This document shows, in pieces, positions 40,734 through 52,128 of a stretch of 60,599 nt of DNA. Every line of letters begins with the position of its first letter. The stretch's first letter is position 1. Source of the DNA: Lingula anatina (lineage: Eukaryota; Brachiopoda; Lingulata; Lingulida; Lingulidae); contig NW_019775465.1 of the NCBI RefSeq assembly GCF_001039355.2, positions 118,833 to 179,431 of the forward strand, given 5' to 3'. The position numbers were made by a program, and so were the translations under genes. A model generated the notes under the pieces. That model had not been told where the DNA came from and ran no database searches. It was given only the letters and a program-made list of their open reading frames with translations.

Positions 40734-43170
40734 NTTAAAGGACAATCTTCATGTAAAAATCCATTTCTCGAATTTTGAAGATTCAGCACTCAATCTATAC
40801 ACTAGAGGTATGTTTTAATCGATCCCCGCCATTTAAAAATTATAAAAACAATCTATTAGTAGAAAAAAAGCGTTTTAGTAAACCTCACCTCAATATGCAA
40901 AAATGAAGCAACAGATCTGGGTCACGTGGTACAATGACGACAATCGCGATAAAGGACTCTGAGACTCAGCTGAGCTGCACGGTGCATACAGACAGAGAAG
41001 TTTAGGAAAGTTGTATTGAACGGAGTTGAGCAATTTTCGTTATGCCTCAGTGTGTTGCCGTGGGATTCACCAAAATTGCAGCACTCCTTGACTATCTTTC
41101 TTTGTCTGTGACGGTCTTCCGTGTCTAACTTACTAACTTTGGTGACGATGCTCGCGATCTCGGTCTACTCAGGTGTTTTAGATCATATCAAAAGCTCATA
41201 GTCTTTTAGATACTGTTATCAGTTGGCAAGCTTACTAATTGCTGATGCATTTTTAAATGCATTGTAGTTGAGCAAGAGCTCCTTAACAATAAAACCTGTT
41301 AATTATGCACCGCTGCAATTCCTAAACCAGGTAATAACAGGTGTGAAACTCGTCTTGGTGGGCTTTCATATTTTTCAATATATCTCATTTATTTCATGGG
41401 GTTATTTTATTGGTATTTGTAAATGACGTTAAATATCAATATTTAAACAATTCAGTTCAAACACGGCCGCGAACATTAATAAAAGGAATTGCTCTCAGGA
41501 TATCTTGAAGCATGCGTATGCCCAGGCTATACTTCCGTGGAAGAAAACGTGTTGAGGAAAACAGGAAAAAGAGCGTCATATTAAAGAAAAAATGCGAACT
41601 GCTGTAATAAAATGGTTCATAATCCTAATTCGTTTATGCTTTAAGGATTTGTTTCTGAAGATTATTTCATCTGAAATATTAAATAATTTAAAAGATTGAT
41701 CATTTTATAACTTGAAACGCAAATTCTGTACGCAAATCTTTTTTGCAAATTTGTAAGCTTAAAACACCGGGCTGTAAAGGTCTACCCAAGAAAAAAATTT
41801 GCTTGGGTAAAATTGAGTTCGGAATGAACTGGAGACACTTGGCTCGTCATTAAGTATACACGAAAATATGTCAGATAACTTTATACTGTCTTTGAAAGAG
41901 TAAAGATTGAAAGATAATTTTAGACAAACTTTGACGGGGGAAATATCTACACAGAGTAAAGGGCTGTTTCGCCAACATCTTGTTGAAAATTTTACACTGC
42001 AATTCTATTTAAATAACCTAAGGAACTAATTGGCAAATAGACTATCATCACATAACAGGGGCATAACCAGACCTGCAAAAATTGTACGCAAAGATTTTAG
42101 AAAATTACAAGCACGTACAGCAAAATGTAGACTTGCGCAAAACATGAAGGACAGCGTAATCACAGCAAATGTACCTTTTACAGTAGCTTAATTTCCATTT
42201 ATAATAAAATCATCATTTAAGTCTCACGATTTAATAATGTTCTAATTGTTCTAATTTACCCAGAACGGTATATTTATTTTAAAGGCGGCTAATATAGTTT
42301 TATGATTTGTTTGTGAAAATTGCCCATGTCACTCTGTTAGTTTGGAGTTCTAAGCTGGATCACGTCCGTGTTTATATTCCTATGAAGCTGTGCAGGAAAA
42401 ATTCTCCCTTTCTTTCTCTAACTCCTCGATAAACCTGGTGTTCAGATTTTATCTAGTACCTCCAGGTCTGCGGGAGCTGCTTTTGAAACTAACGCACAGG
42501 TAGATTTTTACCTGAGATAACAGGAGTAAAGCTTAGAGTGCGTTCGATACAAGCAAGGCAAATTGAATGCCATTTAACCCTCTAATTTAGAGGTAAAGGA
42601 AGTTCCAGTTAGATGGATGATTAAGATATGACTTGTAAGGATAACGGGCATTGTTTACCTCAGTTTAATAAAATTATGCAAGACGGAGTGTCAGCGGTTT
42701 AATAAAATTAATTGAATTTCACAAATAACATGGACCTCATATCCAATAACCAACAGTACCCTTAACTCATTCTAATGCAGTGTTTTATACAACTTGGGAT
42801 AACCATAATTAAATGCTTGTTAAAGAATTGACTAGACGGGAAATGGTTTTACATAGCTACACGAGGATTAAGACCCCTCGGGTAAGAGATTTGAATGAGT
42901 ATAAACCTTTATCAGAAGCCAGAGAAGTCATCTTACAGGTAGACAGTGCAGCTCAGTTTGACAGCTAAGCACGCTCTGTTCTCCAGTGGCTCGATTGTCG
43001 TCATTGGACCACGTGACCACGTAGCTCATTAACTCCCAGGCCGAGCAAAAACGACGTTTTTTAAACCCCAAAATTTACAAAATGAGCTTTTAATTTGTGT
43101 ATTTGAATAAAGATATCGTTAGTTGGGCATGTTTTCTGAAGAATATGTTCCGTTCAGGCCATTCTGACGN
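40734..43170. other. N-bounded 2.4-kb island inside RRN3 (probable misplaced contig)
   Basis: Single Ns at 40734 and 43170 bound 2435 bases with no recognised gene. The ~90 bases just before the first N and just after the second are the same RRN3 exon, so the island interrupts one exon. Near its ends GTCACGTGGT plus CAATGACGACAATCG (40921-40946) is repeated in inverted orientation at 42992-43017 (25 of 26 matching), followed inward by weaker inverted similarity (CTGAGCTGCAC). This suggests a mobile element or fold-back contig from elsewhere in the genome. Confidence 0.8.
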
Positions 43171-44067
43171 TTTTTCTCCAAGATGTTTTGTACATCTATA
43201 ACCCCACTTCTCTGGGGCACTACAGCGTGATCCATCTCAAGAAAATTAACAGACCATAACCTTTGTTTCTGGACACAGATTCTACTTTTTACTGCACCTT
43301 GAAGCAAGAAAATGAGAATTTTAATAATTATGTTTTTGTTACATCCAGTCAAAATGGTGCGAAACAAAAAAAGCATACTGAAAAATGTGAAAAGAGCTAC
43401 GTTATGTGAACAAAATTTCAACTTTCAAGTCTCAAGCATTATTTGAAAAAATCCTGTGTTGATTACAACTAAACAAATATAAGAAATCCCAGCTACAATA
43501 TATTTGATTACAACTAAACAAATATAAGAAATCCCAGCTACAATATAAACATTTGACGTGGGAACACGTGTTTACTTTGCAGACTGTTAAATGCGGTAGG
43601 GTATTCGAAACCAACATACAACTTTACGACAACTGGAACAAGCATAATGTAAAAAAATAACATTGCACAACCAAAGGCAAAGGCAAACCATTGAACATTG
43701 AAAACAGCAATGTTCTTATTCCCATTATTGAAGAGACAACTATCAATTTACAATGTTTGCTTTTCTTTTTCTTTTTATTCAACAAGTCTAAAAGTTGTGA
43801 AAATTATCTCCGGGGTCTACTTACTTCAATCAATATTGCCCAATTCGTCTGAAGTCGATGCTGTAAACATAATTCTGCCATGCTTTCCAACTCACATATC
43901 GTATCTGCGAGATAGTACGAGATTTTAAGTAAATTGTTTTGAAAATATATACTACATAATAAAATTATTGATCTACATAAATTTCCATAAAAAAAATATA
44001 GAATAATGTTAAGTTTCACAGTAAAACACACAAGGTAAATAAAAACATAGTCATACCATGCTGCCAT
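43171..44067 (-). other. RRN3: RRN3 5' exons and second copy of first coding exon
   Basis: Three putative exons. The first, 44067-44057 or a little longer, ends TG at a GTATGA donor. The second is 43904-43825 (CTCGCAG acceptor, GAA|GTAAGT donor). The third starts near 43297 and is cut by the N at 43170; it includes ATG 43235 and repeats the exon at 40706-40635. Splicing exon 1 to exon 2 gives ATG GCA GCA TGA, a three-codon upstream ORF. No frame carries through exon 2 into the RRN3 frame, so these exons read as 5' UTR. A frame containing MAELCLQHRLQ in exon 2 stays open but does not join in phase. A 45-bp tandem duplication lies at 43459-43548. Confidence 0.6.
43459..43548. repeat. 45-bp tandem duplication
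   Basis: Two adjacent, nearly identical 45-base units, each starting TTGATTACAACTAAACAAAT, lie in the RRN3 5' intron. Confidence 0.95.
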
Positions 44068-44114
44068 CTTGAAGCGGGAGGTTTAAACGGAGGAAACTCT
44101 CAAAAGGACTCACA
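44057..44114. promoter_or_regulatory. Divergent RRN3/CENPM promoter
   Basis: Only 47 bases separate the 5'-most RRN3 ATG (44067, minus) from the CENPM ATG (44115, plus). On the minus strand AAGATGGCAGC (44070-44060) matches the YY1-type motif often found at transcription starts. On the plus strand GCGGG (44074-44078) lies 3 bases before TTTAAA (44082-44087), close to the CDE/CHR arrangement of DREAM-controlled cell-cycle genes, though the CHR here is TTTAAA rather than TTTGAA. No TATA box is seen. The motif reading is inference. Confidence 0.5.
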
Positions 44115-46936
44115 ATGTCGAAGACTGAGCCATCAATTTATGGCAAAATGCCTATATTAAACTCTGCAACTTTACTGGTAAGTCATTGGTGTTTTTCTGA
44201 CAAATAATTTCAGCGCAAGGAAGTTTACTTTATGTTATTTGTGAGGGTGTACACTGCACCGCAGGCCCCGGGTATTGATATACTGACTGGCCATTACTGC
44301 CTTACTCGTTACTGTATTGCCTGGATTGCTTTATTGACAGTTAGAGTGTCATTATTAAAAAATGGAAGTGATTCTGCTGTTAAACATTGCCTTATACACA
44401 AAAATGACAACTCTCATCATTATTTTCTGCTTTATGTCTGTACATGAACATTTGACAGCTTTGCCATCTTGTTAATGTCTTTATGAATTGGGAAAGGTAA
44501 GTAGATTTGAAGGATATATGTTGACAAATGCCTATTTTGACACAACATGACTCCAATTGTTTTCTAAAATAATCAAAATTTTTTAATTTTTAATGTTAAA
44601 AGCTCCCTTTTGAGGAGGAGGAAGAAAACTTTATTTATTTATATTTATTTATACTTTTTAAGAGAGTAGGGATATCCTATCTGCCTTTGTATTTATAAAT
44701 TATAAGCATGTCGTACACCAATTCATCAGTAAAGATATCTTGAGCTGGTTAATATAGTTATTAGAATTTATCAAATGATCAAATAATCAAAATTTTTCAA
44801 AACCAAGTCAAATATATGTATAATATGTAACGGAATTCATGATTGATTTTTATTTTATATTTGTTTAGATTGTAGGCTGTCATGGGATTGGAAAACATGA
44901 ATTAGCCAAGGCTCTTGTTGGTGTTGGTACTTCCTATGCATTGCAAGTGTAGGTACTTTTTTCCTTTCTCAGCTGCAGTTAAACCTTTTAGTAGCATATA
45001 TGTGCTAAGTACATGTATGATAAGTCAACCTTCATGAAAAGTGCAATTTTCATTTAGAGTTGAACTTTTTGTTAATGGAATCTTTGAATCAATACTTTAA
45101 ACTTTTTTAAAAAGTTCATAGTTTTGAACTAATCGATAACCAGCCCACTATCCACTCTAACTTCTATTGTAATTTTATGCTGCAACTAATCAATATTCAG
45201 TAGTTTGAGCAAGGTGTGAGTTTTTTCAACTGAGAAGCACATCATACTATCTAGAAACATCAAATTAGAGGCAGGGACAAAGAAGACTGGCCACTTATAT
45301 TTTTGAAATCTTACTGAGTGTTACAAAAGGCTCAAAATTTCAACTAGCCCGTTCGGGCTAGTGCTTTATAAAATTTCAACTTTTTTACTAGCCCGGTGCC
45401 ACTTTAGGTGGGCAATTGCCTCGGGCTAGTGCCTAACGTCGCAGACTGTATTATAAAAGTGAATTATTTTTCATAGCTAATTAGTAATTTGCATGTTGTT
45501 TTACCCATTTTAGCCGGACTGCTACAAGTCTTCCATTACCAGAAAACAAAGAAACTGACCGTCCAAAAATTGATATGGTTATTTTCATGATTGACATGAC
45601 TGATAAGCGAAGGTACATGCATTGTACAAAATTTGTGATAGTGTAAGCCTTAAATATAAGCTTGAAAACAATTAATGGTCTCCTGATTTATTAAGTTAAA
45701 GCAAATACTTTAACTTCTGCTCTATTTCCCACAATATGGTGAAATTTCAATACGTAGCTTCTACATTTTAGCATGGCTGTGGTAGAATCTTCTTTGCCTC
45801 ATCTAGATGTGGATTATTTTCTTGGAAGAGTATGCTTTGTAATAAAAAATGGTGAGTATTGATTAAATGCAGAAATAGCTGACATATTGTTCCCTTTCAA
45901 ATAACATTGATATTGGTCATTGCTGAGATAAAAAAAATCTACAACCTCCTGGTTACAAAAACGTAAAAAACAAAAAGTGATGTCCATCTCTTTCTAAGGG
46001 AAACATGATTTCATATGTCTTTAAGTTGTACAATTATGTACTCAAGTATTATGATCTGATAAGTCAAAATTTGTTTTGTTGTTTTTTTTTTTCAGCCCAA
46101 GGTTTATTGGATAGAAGTGTAGAAATAGAAGCAGTCACACAGTTAGCTGATACCTATGATTCACCTTTATTGTGTGAAACAGTGGAGGTAGGCAGTATGA
46201 ATGTTTTCAGAAATGATTTAAATGATAATTCATTTGTTAAATTTGTGTGTCAAACTTATGACTGTGCTTACATTTAGTTATGATGTGAACATTTTTTAAA
46301 ATTACAAATGATTCTTGACATGTCAAGAGATTAAAGATGCACAGTGTAAGATTTTCCCACAAAAACCTCATACTTAACAGATTTTTCTGGGTTAAACAGT
46401 TTTTATTTTTGACCCACGAACCTGATCTTCCTATCTTGACACTCAGCATAACTCTGTAACAATCTAGGAAAATTGATAGTCCCAAGCCCATGCTTTTGAT
46501 TTTTTTTTAATTACTCTATCATTTCAAGCTCTTACTTTTGGGTTTTACATGGTTCAAAACTGTGTCAAGATGTTTGACAGGTGGCAAGGTTCCTTAGGAG
46601 TTAATAGTTTGGTTATTTTTGGCAACATTAATTCTGTTTAAAAAATGAATGATCAAAAAGATCAGATAAGTTCAAGAAAAAGTGGTCTATATGCTAACCA
46701 TATGTTTTAAATCTTACACTTAATTAGTCTTTTTGATTTTTTAACTGCATTTTTAAGTTTGGTTTCATTTTCTTTAGCCAGGACAAGGTGGTTCAAGTGT
46801 GGCAGAAAAGATACTTCAGCTACTAGCAATTTCTGTTGGATTCCATGACCATATTACACCTTTACTGATAGATGTCACAAAGAGACCATACCATACTTTA
46901 TTGGACAGTTCAATAGCATGGACTCCAAATTCTTGA
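44115..46936 (+). CDS. CENPM: CENP-M, kinetochore CCAN subunit
   Basis: CENP-M is a small-GTPase-like pseudo-enzyme that holds together the CENP-H/I/K/M complex of the inner kinetochore. Exons: 44115-44177, 44869-44948, 45514-45612, 45772-45851, 46096-46187, 46778-46936. They total 573 nt, 190 aa (human 180), phases consistent. Matches to the family are LNSATLLIVG at the first strand, LQVRTATSLPLPENKETDRP, IDMVIFMIDM, the DVDYFLGRVCFV block and LADTYDSPLLCETVE. As in vertebrate CENP-M, the nucleotide-binding loop is degenerate (IVGCHGIGKH rather than GxxxxGKS/T), although it is closer to a P-loop than the human one. Exon 2 uses donor CAAGT|GTAGGT; a competing GTAG|GTACTT four bases on would give an immediate stop. 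The final ~15 residues are not recognisably conserved. Confidence 0.92.
45344..45361. repeat. Perfect 8-bp-arm hairpin in CENPM intron
   Basis: CTAGCCCG-TT-CGGGCTAG is perfect, and further CTAGCCCG/CGGGCTAG half-sites follow at about 45400-45432, making a small cluster of inverted GC-rich words in an A+T-rich intron. Confidence 0.8.
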
Positions 46937-49106
46937 TGCTAATACTAGGGTCTTGCATAATTTACAAATATGGGACAGGCTCAAAGACAGCTTATTTTGA
47001 AGAGACAACAAAACACTTAATCTAGCACTGCATTTTTGGAAAACTGCTCAATCAACACATCTATGTGATAAGGTTGAAACCATGCAACAATATTATAATT
47101 TCATGAAATTTTCTTGAACTAGAGCTTAAATGAGTTTAAATTTGAAGCTACCTTGTGGTTTGTCTTTTCAATGGGAAAATGATCAGTCATTGAAGTTGTA
47201 TATATACTACATGTCACAGTAGCAAAACAATGTATACCTGTATAATGTACAGATTTTAGAACTAGCACTGACCAAGCACGCAGAGGCCTAGAATTGTACA
47301 AATGATATGTATGATAAATATGTAATATTAAGTCTTTAAAAATACAGGATGAAAAAATTTGTTATCTTTTTTAGATATATTTATTTTTATTTATTTTTAA
47401 TATATGAGAGGTATACTATCCACTTTTTAAAATGTCCCAAGATACTAGTACATGTATATACAGTACATATAAACATTTTCAAACTTGTATTCCAAAATCA
47501 CGTTTTCTTATGTCTACATATTCTTTGAAGTTAATTATCCTTTCCAATTCAGACCTAAAAATGATATAACCTGTCACATGGCAGTATTTAGAGATGGAAT
47601 TTTCTTCAAAACTGTACAGGAAAAAAGGCCAGTCATTTAGAACAAATTGTTTAGATAAAATTATGCATAACTTAAGAGTCCACCAAGTTTAGGAATATGT
47701 CTAGAAATGATTCATGAGCAGGTGAAATTGCTTATTTTTCAAAAACATTTTGAAATGGTGGGAACATCTTTAATTATTATTTCATAATAATAATGACAAA
47801 CTTTATTTAAAGAGGGTAAAACATGTTGAGTACACACACTTATCTTACACATAGACCTTTAGGGTTATACTTCTCTACTAAATTACTTGGAGCTATGTTC
47901 ACCATGATACCAAAATAAAATAGCGTTTTTCATTCCAAGGACCATCTTAATGCCTTTATTTTGGTAATGTTAGTGCAGGGATAACGGAAAAAAGGGGGGG
48001 TCGCACGTCTGCTTGAATCAAATCTTTGTATAGAAAAGTAACGCATTAAAGGTGTCTAACACACAGAAGAAAGAAGAATTCATGCAAATAATTTTCCAAT
48101 AACAAATGATATAATAAAATCTTAATAACTCGTATCATAGTACTGCGAACATATGCTGCCCTCTATCGACAAGACGAGAACTATTTACTTACAAAACAAA
48201 AACAGTGCACCGGCGAGGGATGCTTGCAGTTGTAATGTCGGCCCCTTCATAAGAAAGTAAGTATTATGTACAGCTAGAATTTACTGTTAACTTTCATAAG
48301 GATTAACTTGCATAGCTAGTGACATCATCTTTTAACAAGTTAATCATTTTGCCTTATAATTTCACACAAAACGATCACTGGAGTGAAGCCAAAGTTCACT
48401 ATTTACCTTGCTGGGACCCTCACTTCAGCTAGTCTTAATATATACTCTCCACCTAATTAGGATAAGGCCGCAAATTGTATTTTCATAAAATATGTCGTAT
48501 GAAAAGCAAGATAAGATAAGATAACGTGATGTTTAGGTTAGATCTACCGTATCACTGTACCGTATGGCGCTTTATCTATGCCCAGGTCAGGTCGGACATT
48601 CTTCGTCCGTTGACCTATTTTTTTAACATCTCTGACATTGAAGTTCACCTTACAGAAACTTGAATGTAAACAAACATCATCGATTGGTATTTAAGGTGTG
48701 GACATGTACGCATGATTTTATAACAGTTAGAACAGGCGATGTGTGTATGATTGATCCTGTGGTTATATCGTACTGTTATTGTAAGTCTTACTAAGTGTTA
48801 CATTTATATTACAGTATATATATATAATATTACTAGTTTAGTAGTACGTATATAATATTAATATTATAGATAAGGTAAGTATGAAGCTTTGAGTGATAAT
48901 AATGGATCGGGATAAATCTGTTTCAGTGCCTTTGGGCATAAACACAATGGAAGAAAGAGAGAAAGAAAGAGCTCTAGACTTGCCAGTCCAAGACTGAGAG
49001 TCATATTTTGTGTACAGCATTAATTCCTATAGTTCTATTTTGCATTGTACAGGTACCTGTATATTAAGTGTGGTCAATTAACACAGAGAAAGGAAAAACT
49101 CTAGAC
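46937..49106. other. Spacer between CENPM and PPM1K
   Basis: This spacer holds the CENPM 3' UTR at the left and the PPM1K 5' region at the right. Candidate PPM1K leader splice sites are GTTATT|GTAAGT at about 48780 and ATAAG|GTAAGTA at about 48875, with an acceptor TTGTACAG just before 49052. The middle part (about 47900-48750) is less A+T-rich but shows no recognised gene. Confidence 0.45.
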
Positions 49107-51027
49107 ATGGGTTTAAGAAGTTTATCAAGACTAACATACCAGGTTTGCCTGAAAAAGATACCTCCTTCACTGGCAGTTACAGTACAGACAAATTTCTGCC
49201 CCAAATGTGGAATTTTTACACCACCTGTTAAAAGGGCAAAGGCATTATACGACCCAGAAAATAAAGGAGAAAGGCAGGATGGAGTTAATTTTGATACAAT
49301 AGGATCTTGGAATAATCGTCTGAACCTTCCTCTCAATGAGAAACAGAGTGCTCGACGGGGTGAACCTATACCACAGATCTCAATCGATGATATAGGTTAT
49401 GCCACAGTGATTGGTCGAAGGACAGAGAATCAGGACCGCTTCAAAGTTTCTGAGCTGACACCAGATATTTTATACTTTGCTATTTTTGATGGCCATGGGA
49501 CTGCTGAGGCAGCTGACTTTGTCCACAGCAGACTTGAAGATCATATCAAGTACTGGTTACAACGCACAAAAGACCTTCAAATGGTCTTGAAGAGGTCATT
49601 TGTTGATGTCGATAACATGTTCAACAGGTTTACTTATTCAAAACAGAAACAAAAAGGTAATTTTTTATGTTGCACATCTCATTAATTATATCCGTTGTTT
49701 GCATGTGTTTATCATAGGGTCATATGCTGTTTTCAGTATATTTCAAATATCCTGTTAACTCCCTCAAACAATTTGTTTTGGCCACATGCATCCAATGGCA
49801 TTGTGACCAGTTGAGTTCTATGAGTATGTTTTGGAAATCCCTTTTTAAACTGGACAATATATATATTTCAGTACTTTTTTGATACATGTTTTCCTGGCCA
49901 GAAATAAACATAAAAATAGCTTCTGTGTATTTATGACATCCTGATTTATTACTACGTACTTGCATATGTAGTATATACCATATTAAATAGTGCTTAATTA
50001 TAAGAAAGTTGAAAATATATTCTTCTAAAGTTTTTTTTTTAGCTCTAATGAATATGTAAAAGCTTCTGGTGCTAAGCACAGAATGACATAAAGCTTTTTA
50101 TCATATTTTAATATTCTGATAATCCCTGTTTTCAGACTGGATTAAAGCTGAACCCAGTAACTCAGAAGAGGTAACACTAGCATACACTGGAACCACAGCT
50201 ACAGTATGCCTGCTACGTAATGGAGTTGAACTTGTCATAGGACATGTTGGAGATACATGCGCCATCTTGTGTCGGCAGAGTAAAGCTATCAGGCTGACTG
50301 CTGATCATGAACCAGAGATGGCAAGCGAGAGAGAGAGGATTGAAAGCAGTGGTGGGTCTGTTATTTGGGACAGTCTTGGTCGGCCACTGGTCAATGGGAT
50401 ACTAGCCATGTCCAGGAGCATTGGGGACCAGGATTTAAAGCCGTTTGGTGTTAGTGCTGTACCTGATACACGGTCTGTTGGTGTAAGTTAGAAGAAACTT
50501 TTTTTATTGAAATACTTCACTTTTTTGTTCACCAAAAAATAACCTTTTGTTTCCTTGTTCAGCAATGCACTGACAGTAAATGTAATACTGCACAATGGCA
50601 TTTTACTTCATGAAGGTTTCATATAGGGGTTATTAAAAGAAAATGATATAGAAATTAAGAAAAAAAGTGCTGAACATGTTTCCTACACCAAATTCACAAT
50701 ATAATATTGTTGTCAGAATTATAATGATTGGTCATAGATAATTTTTTTCTTTCTCAATTTCAGGTGAGACACTCCAAGGACTCATTTTTAGTGCTGATAA
50801 CAGATGGCATATCATTTGTAATGAATGACCAGGAGATCACTGACACTATCTCAAACTGTAAGAACCCCATGGAAGGAGCCAAGGTTATCACAGACCAGGC
50901 CCTACAGTTTGGTTCCCAAGACAACAGTACCTGTGTTGTGATTCCATTTGGTGCTTGGGGGAAGTTTGCTGGCATGAAGGGCAACATGCCTTTCAGTTTT
51001 AGCAGGATTCCCAACAGAAGTCATTAG
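49107..51027 (+). CDS. PPM1K: PPM1K, mitochondrial PP2C-type protein phosphatase
   Basis: Metal-dependent Ser/Thr phosphatase that activates the branched-chain keto-acid dehydrogenase complex in the mitochondrial matrix. Coding exons 49107-49656, 50136-50482 and 50764-51027 total 1161 nt, 386 aa (human 372). Start is the ATG at 49107: the open frame further left has only a GTG, and [17 protein letters not shown] is basic and amphipathic like a mitochondrial presequence. PP2C motifs are RTENQDRF (D110), FAIFDGHG (D128, G129), [51 protein letters not shown] and [16 protein letters not shown], the last close to vertebrate PPM1K. Family ends FSFSR plus a short tail. Deviations are DGHGT where DGHGG is usual, GDTCAIL where GDSRAIL is usual, and an N-terminal CPKC pair (C31, C34). 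Confidence 0.95.
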
Positions 51028-51782
51028 ATAATGTAAAAGAATTTGATATTTATACAATATGTCACATATTTCATTTCACAAGGAGAACTGGAATATACTA
51101 TTCTGTCAAATGAGGGGTGAGGGGTTGTTATAAGTATGGGAAAAGGGTGTATGCTCATACTACAAGGGTTAATATAATGTTTAAAATGCATCCTAGGGAT
51201 GGGTATATGTATTGGAGTAGAATATATATTATGTGGAACAGCTTACAGATCCTTCTGCTTTGCCTGCTCCTATGGTCCCAAAGTAAGTCAGTGTTTAACG
51301 GTCCAAAGGTCGTTAGTCATTTATCAGAGCTGCAAAAGACATTCTGCTCTGACAAACCATTCCTTTTTCCCTTATTTTGTTGGTATATTTCTGGTGACTT
51401 TCATAAAAGAAACCTTTAAACTGATATATCTTCTGATTATGCACCTCTTCTACTTATTATATTTGACTTGAAATGTGTGACCCCAAAAATCTTAAAACAT
51501 TGGTCATAAAGTGCTTAATCACTGTATTCAACTGCATGGAGAGTAGCAGATTTCGATATTAGATCCAATATTAGATTATGATGTTTTGAACATTGAATCA
51601 CTGCTGTTACAGGTTTTAAAACGTGAAAAGTTTCTCTTATAGTTCATTGTTGCTGATATGGAAGATTTTGTTCATAGTTTTACATTTTGCATGTTATTTT
51701 ACAGCATGAAAAAAATCAGATACTGAATGTATGTTGTGTAATATATGAATGTTTTAACTGCAACAGTTACAAAATGTTTTAA

Positions 51783-51788
51783 AATAAA
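51783..51788 (+). terminator. Candidate PPM1K poly(A) signal AATAAA
   Basis: A canonical AATAAA lies 756 bases after the PPM1K stop, followed by a T-rich stretch; it is a candidate only. Confidence 0.5.
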
Positions 51789-51990
51789 GAAATAGAATTT
51801 TACAATATTTTGTTATTATATCTTTTCATCCTACAGTTAAAATATGTTTGTTATATATTTTGTCTTAAATGTGAGGCAAGTTATGATGGGATCCGATTGC
51901 AGTCTCTTCCCACATTACGGACGGGTTTTAATCATATATAATGCATCCAGAGAGGGCGAGTAAAGGGACATCTCTCTCCCCCCCCCCAAA

Positions 51991-52036
<46 letters not shown>

Positions 52037-52093
52037 GCAGGGTTTGATTGACGTTTGCTATAAAAAACGAAATCTGTGCAGTGCTGCGTTTTA

Positions 52094-52128
52094 CCATAGA
52101 AATAGAGAAACTTTCTCTACTTCTATGG
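52094..52128. repeat. 35-bp palindrome
   Basis: Arms of 17 bases (CCATAGAAATAGAGAAA and its reverse complement with one mismatch) surround a single central base, just beyond a (CA)n repeat. Confidence 0.85.

Noticed and set aside
43804-44067. Single-exon small membrane protein beginning MAAWYDY
   Set aside because: It is a read-through of an intron with clear GTATGA donor and CTCGCAG acceptor; the hydrophobic part comes from A+T-rich intron sequence.
49068-49106. Extended PPM1K N-terminus starting at 49068
   Set aside because: The codon there is GTG, not ATG; the ATG at 49107 gives a presequence-like start.
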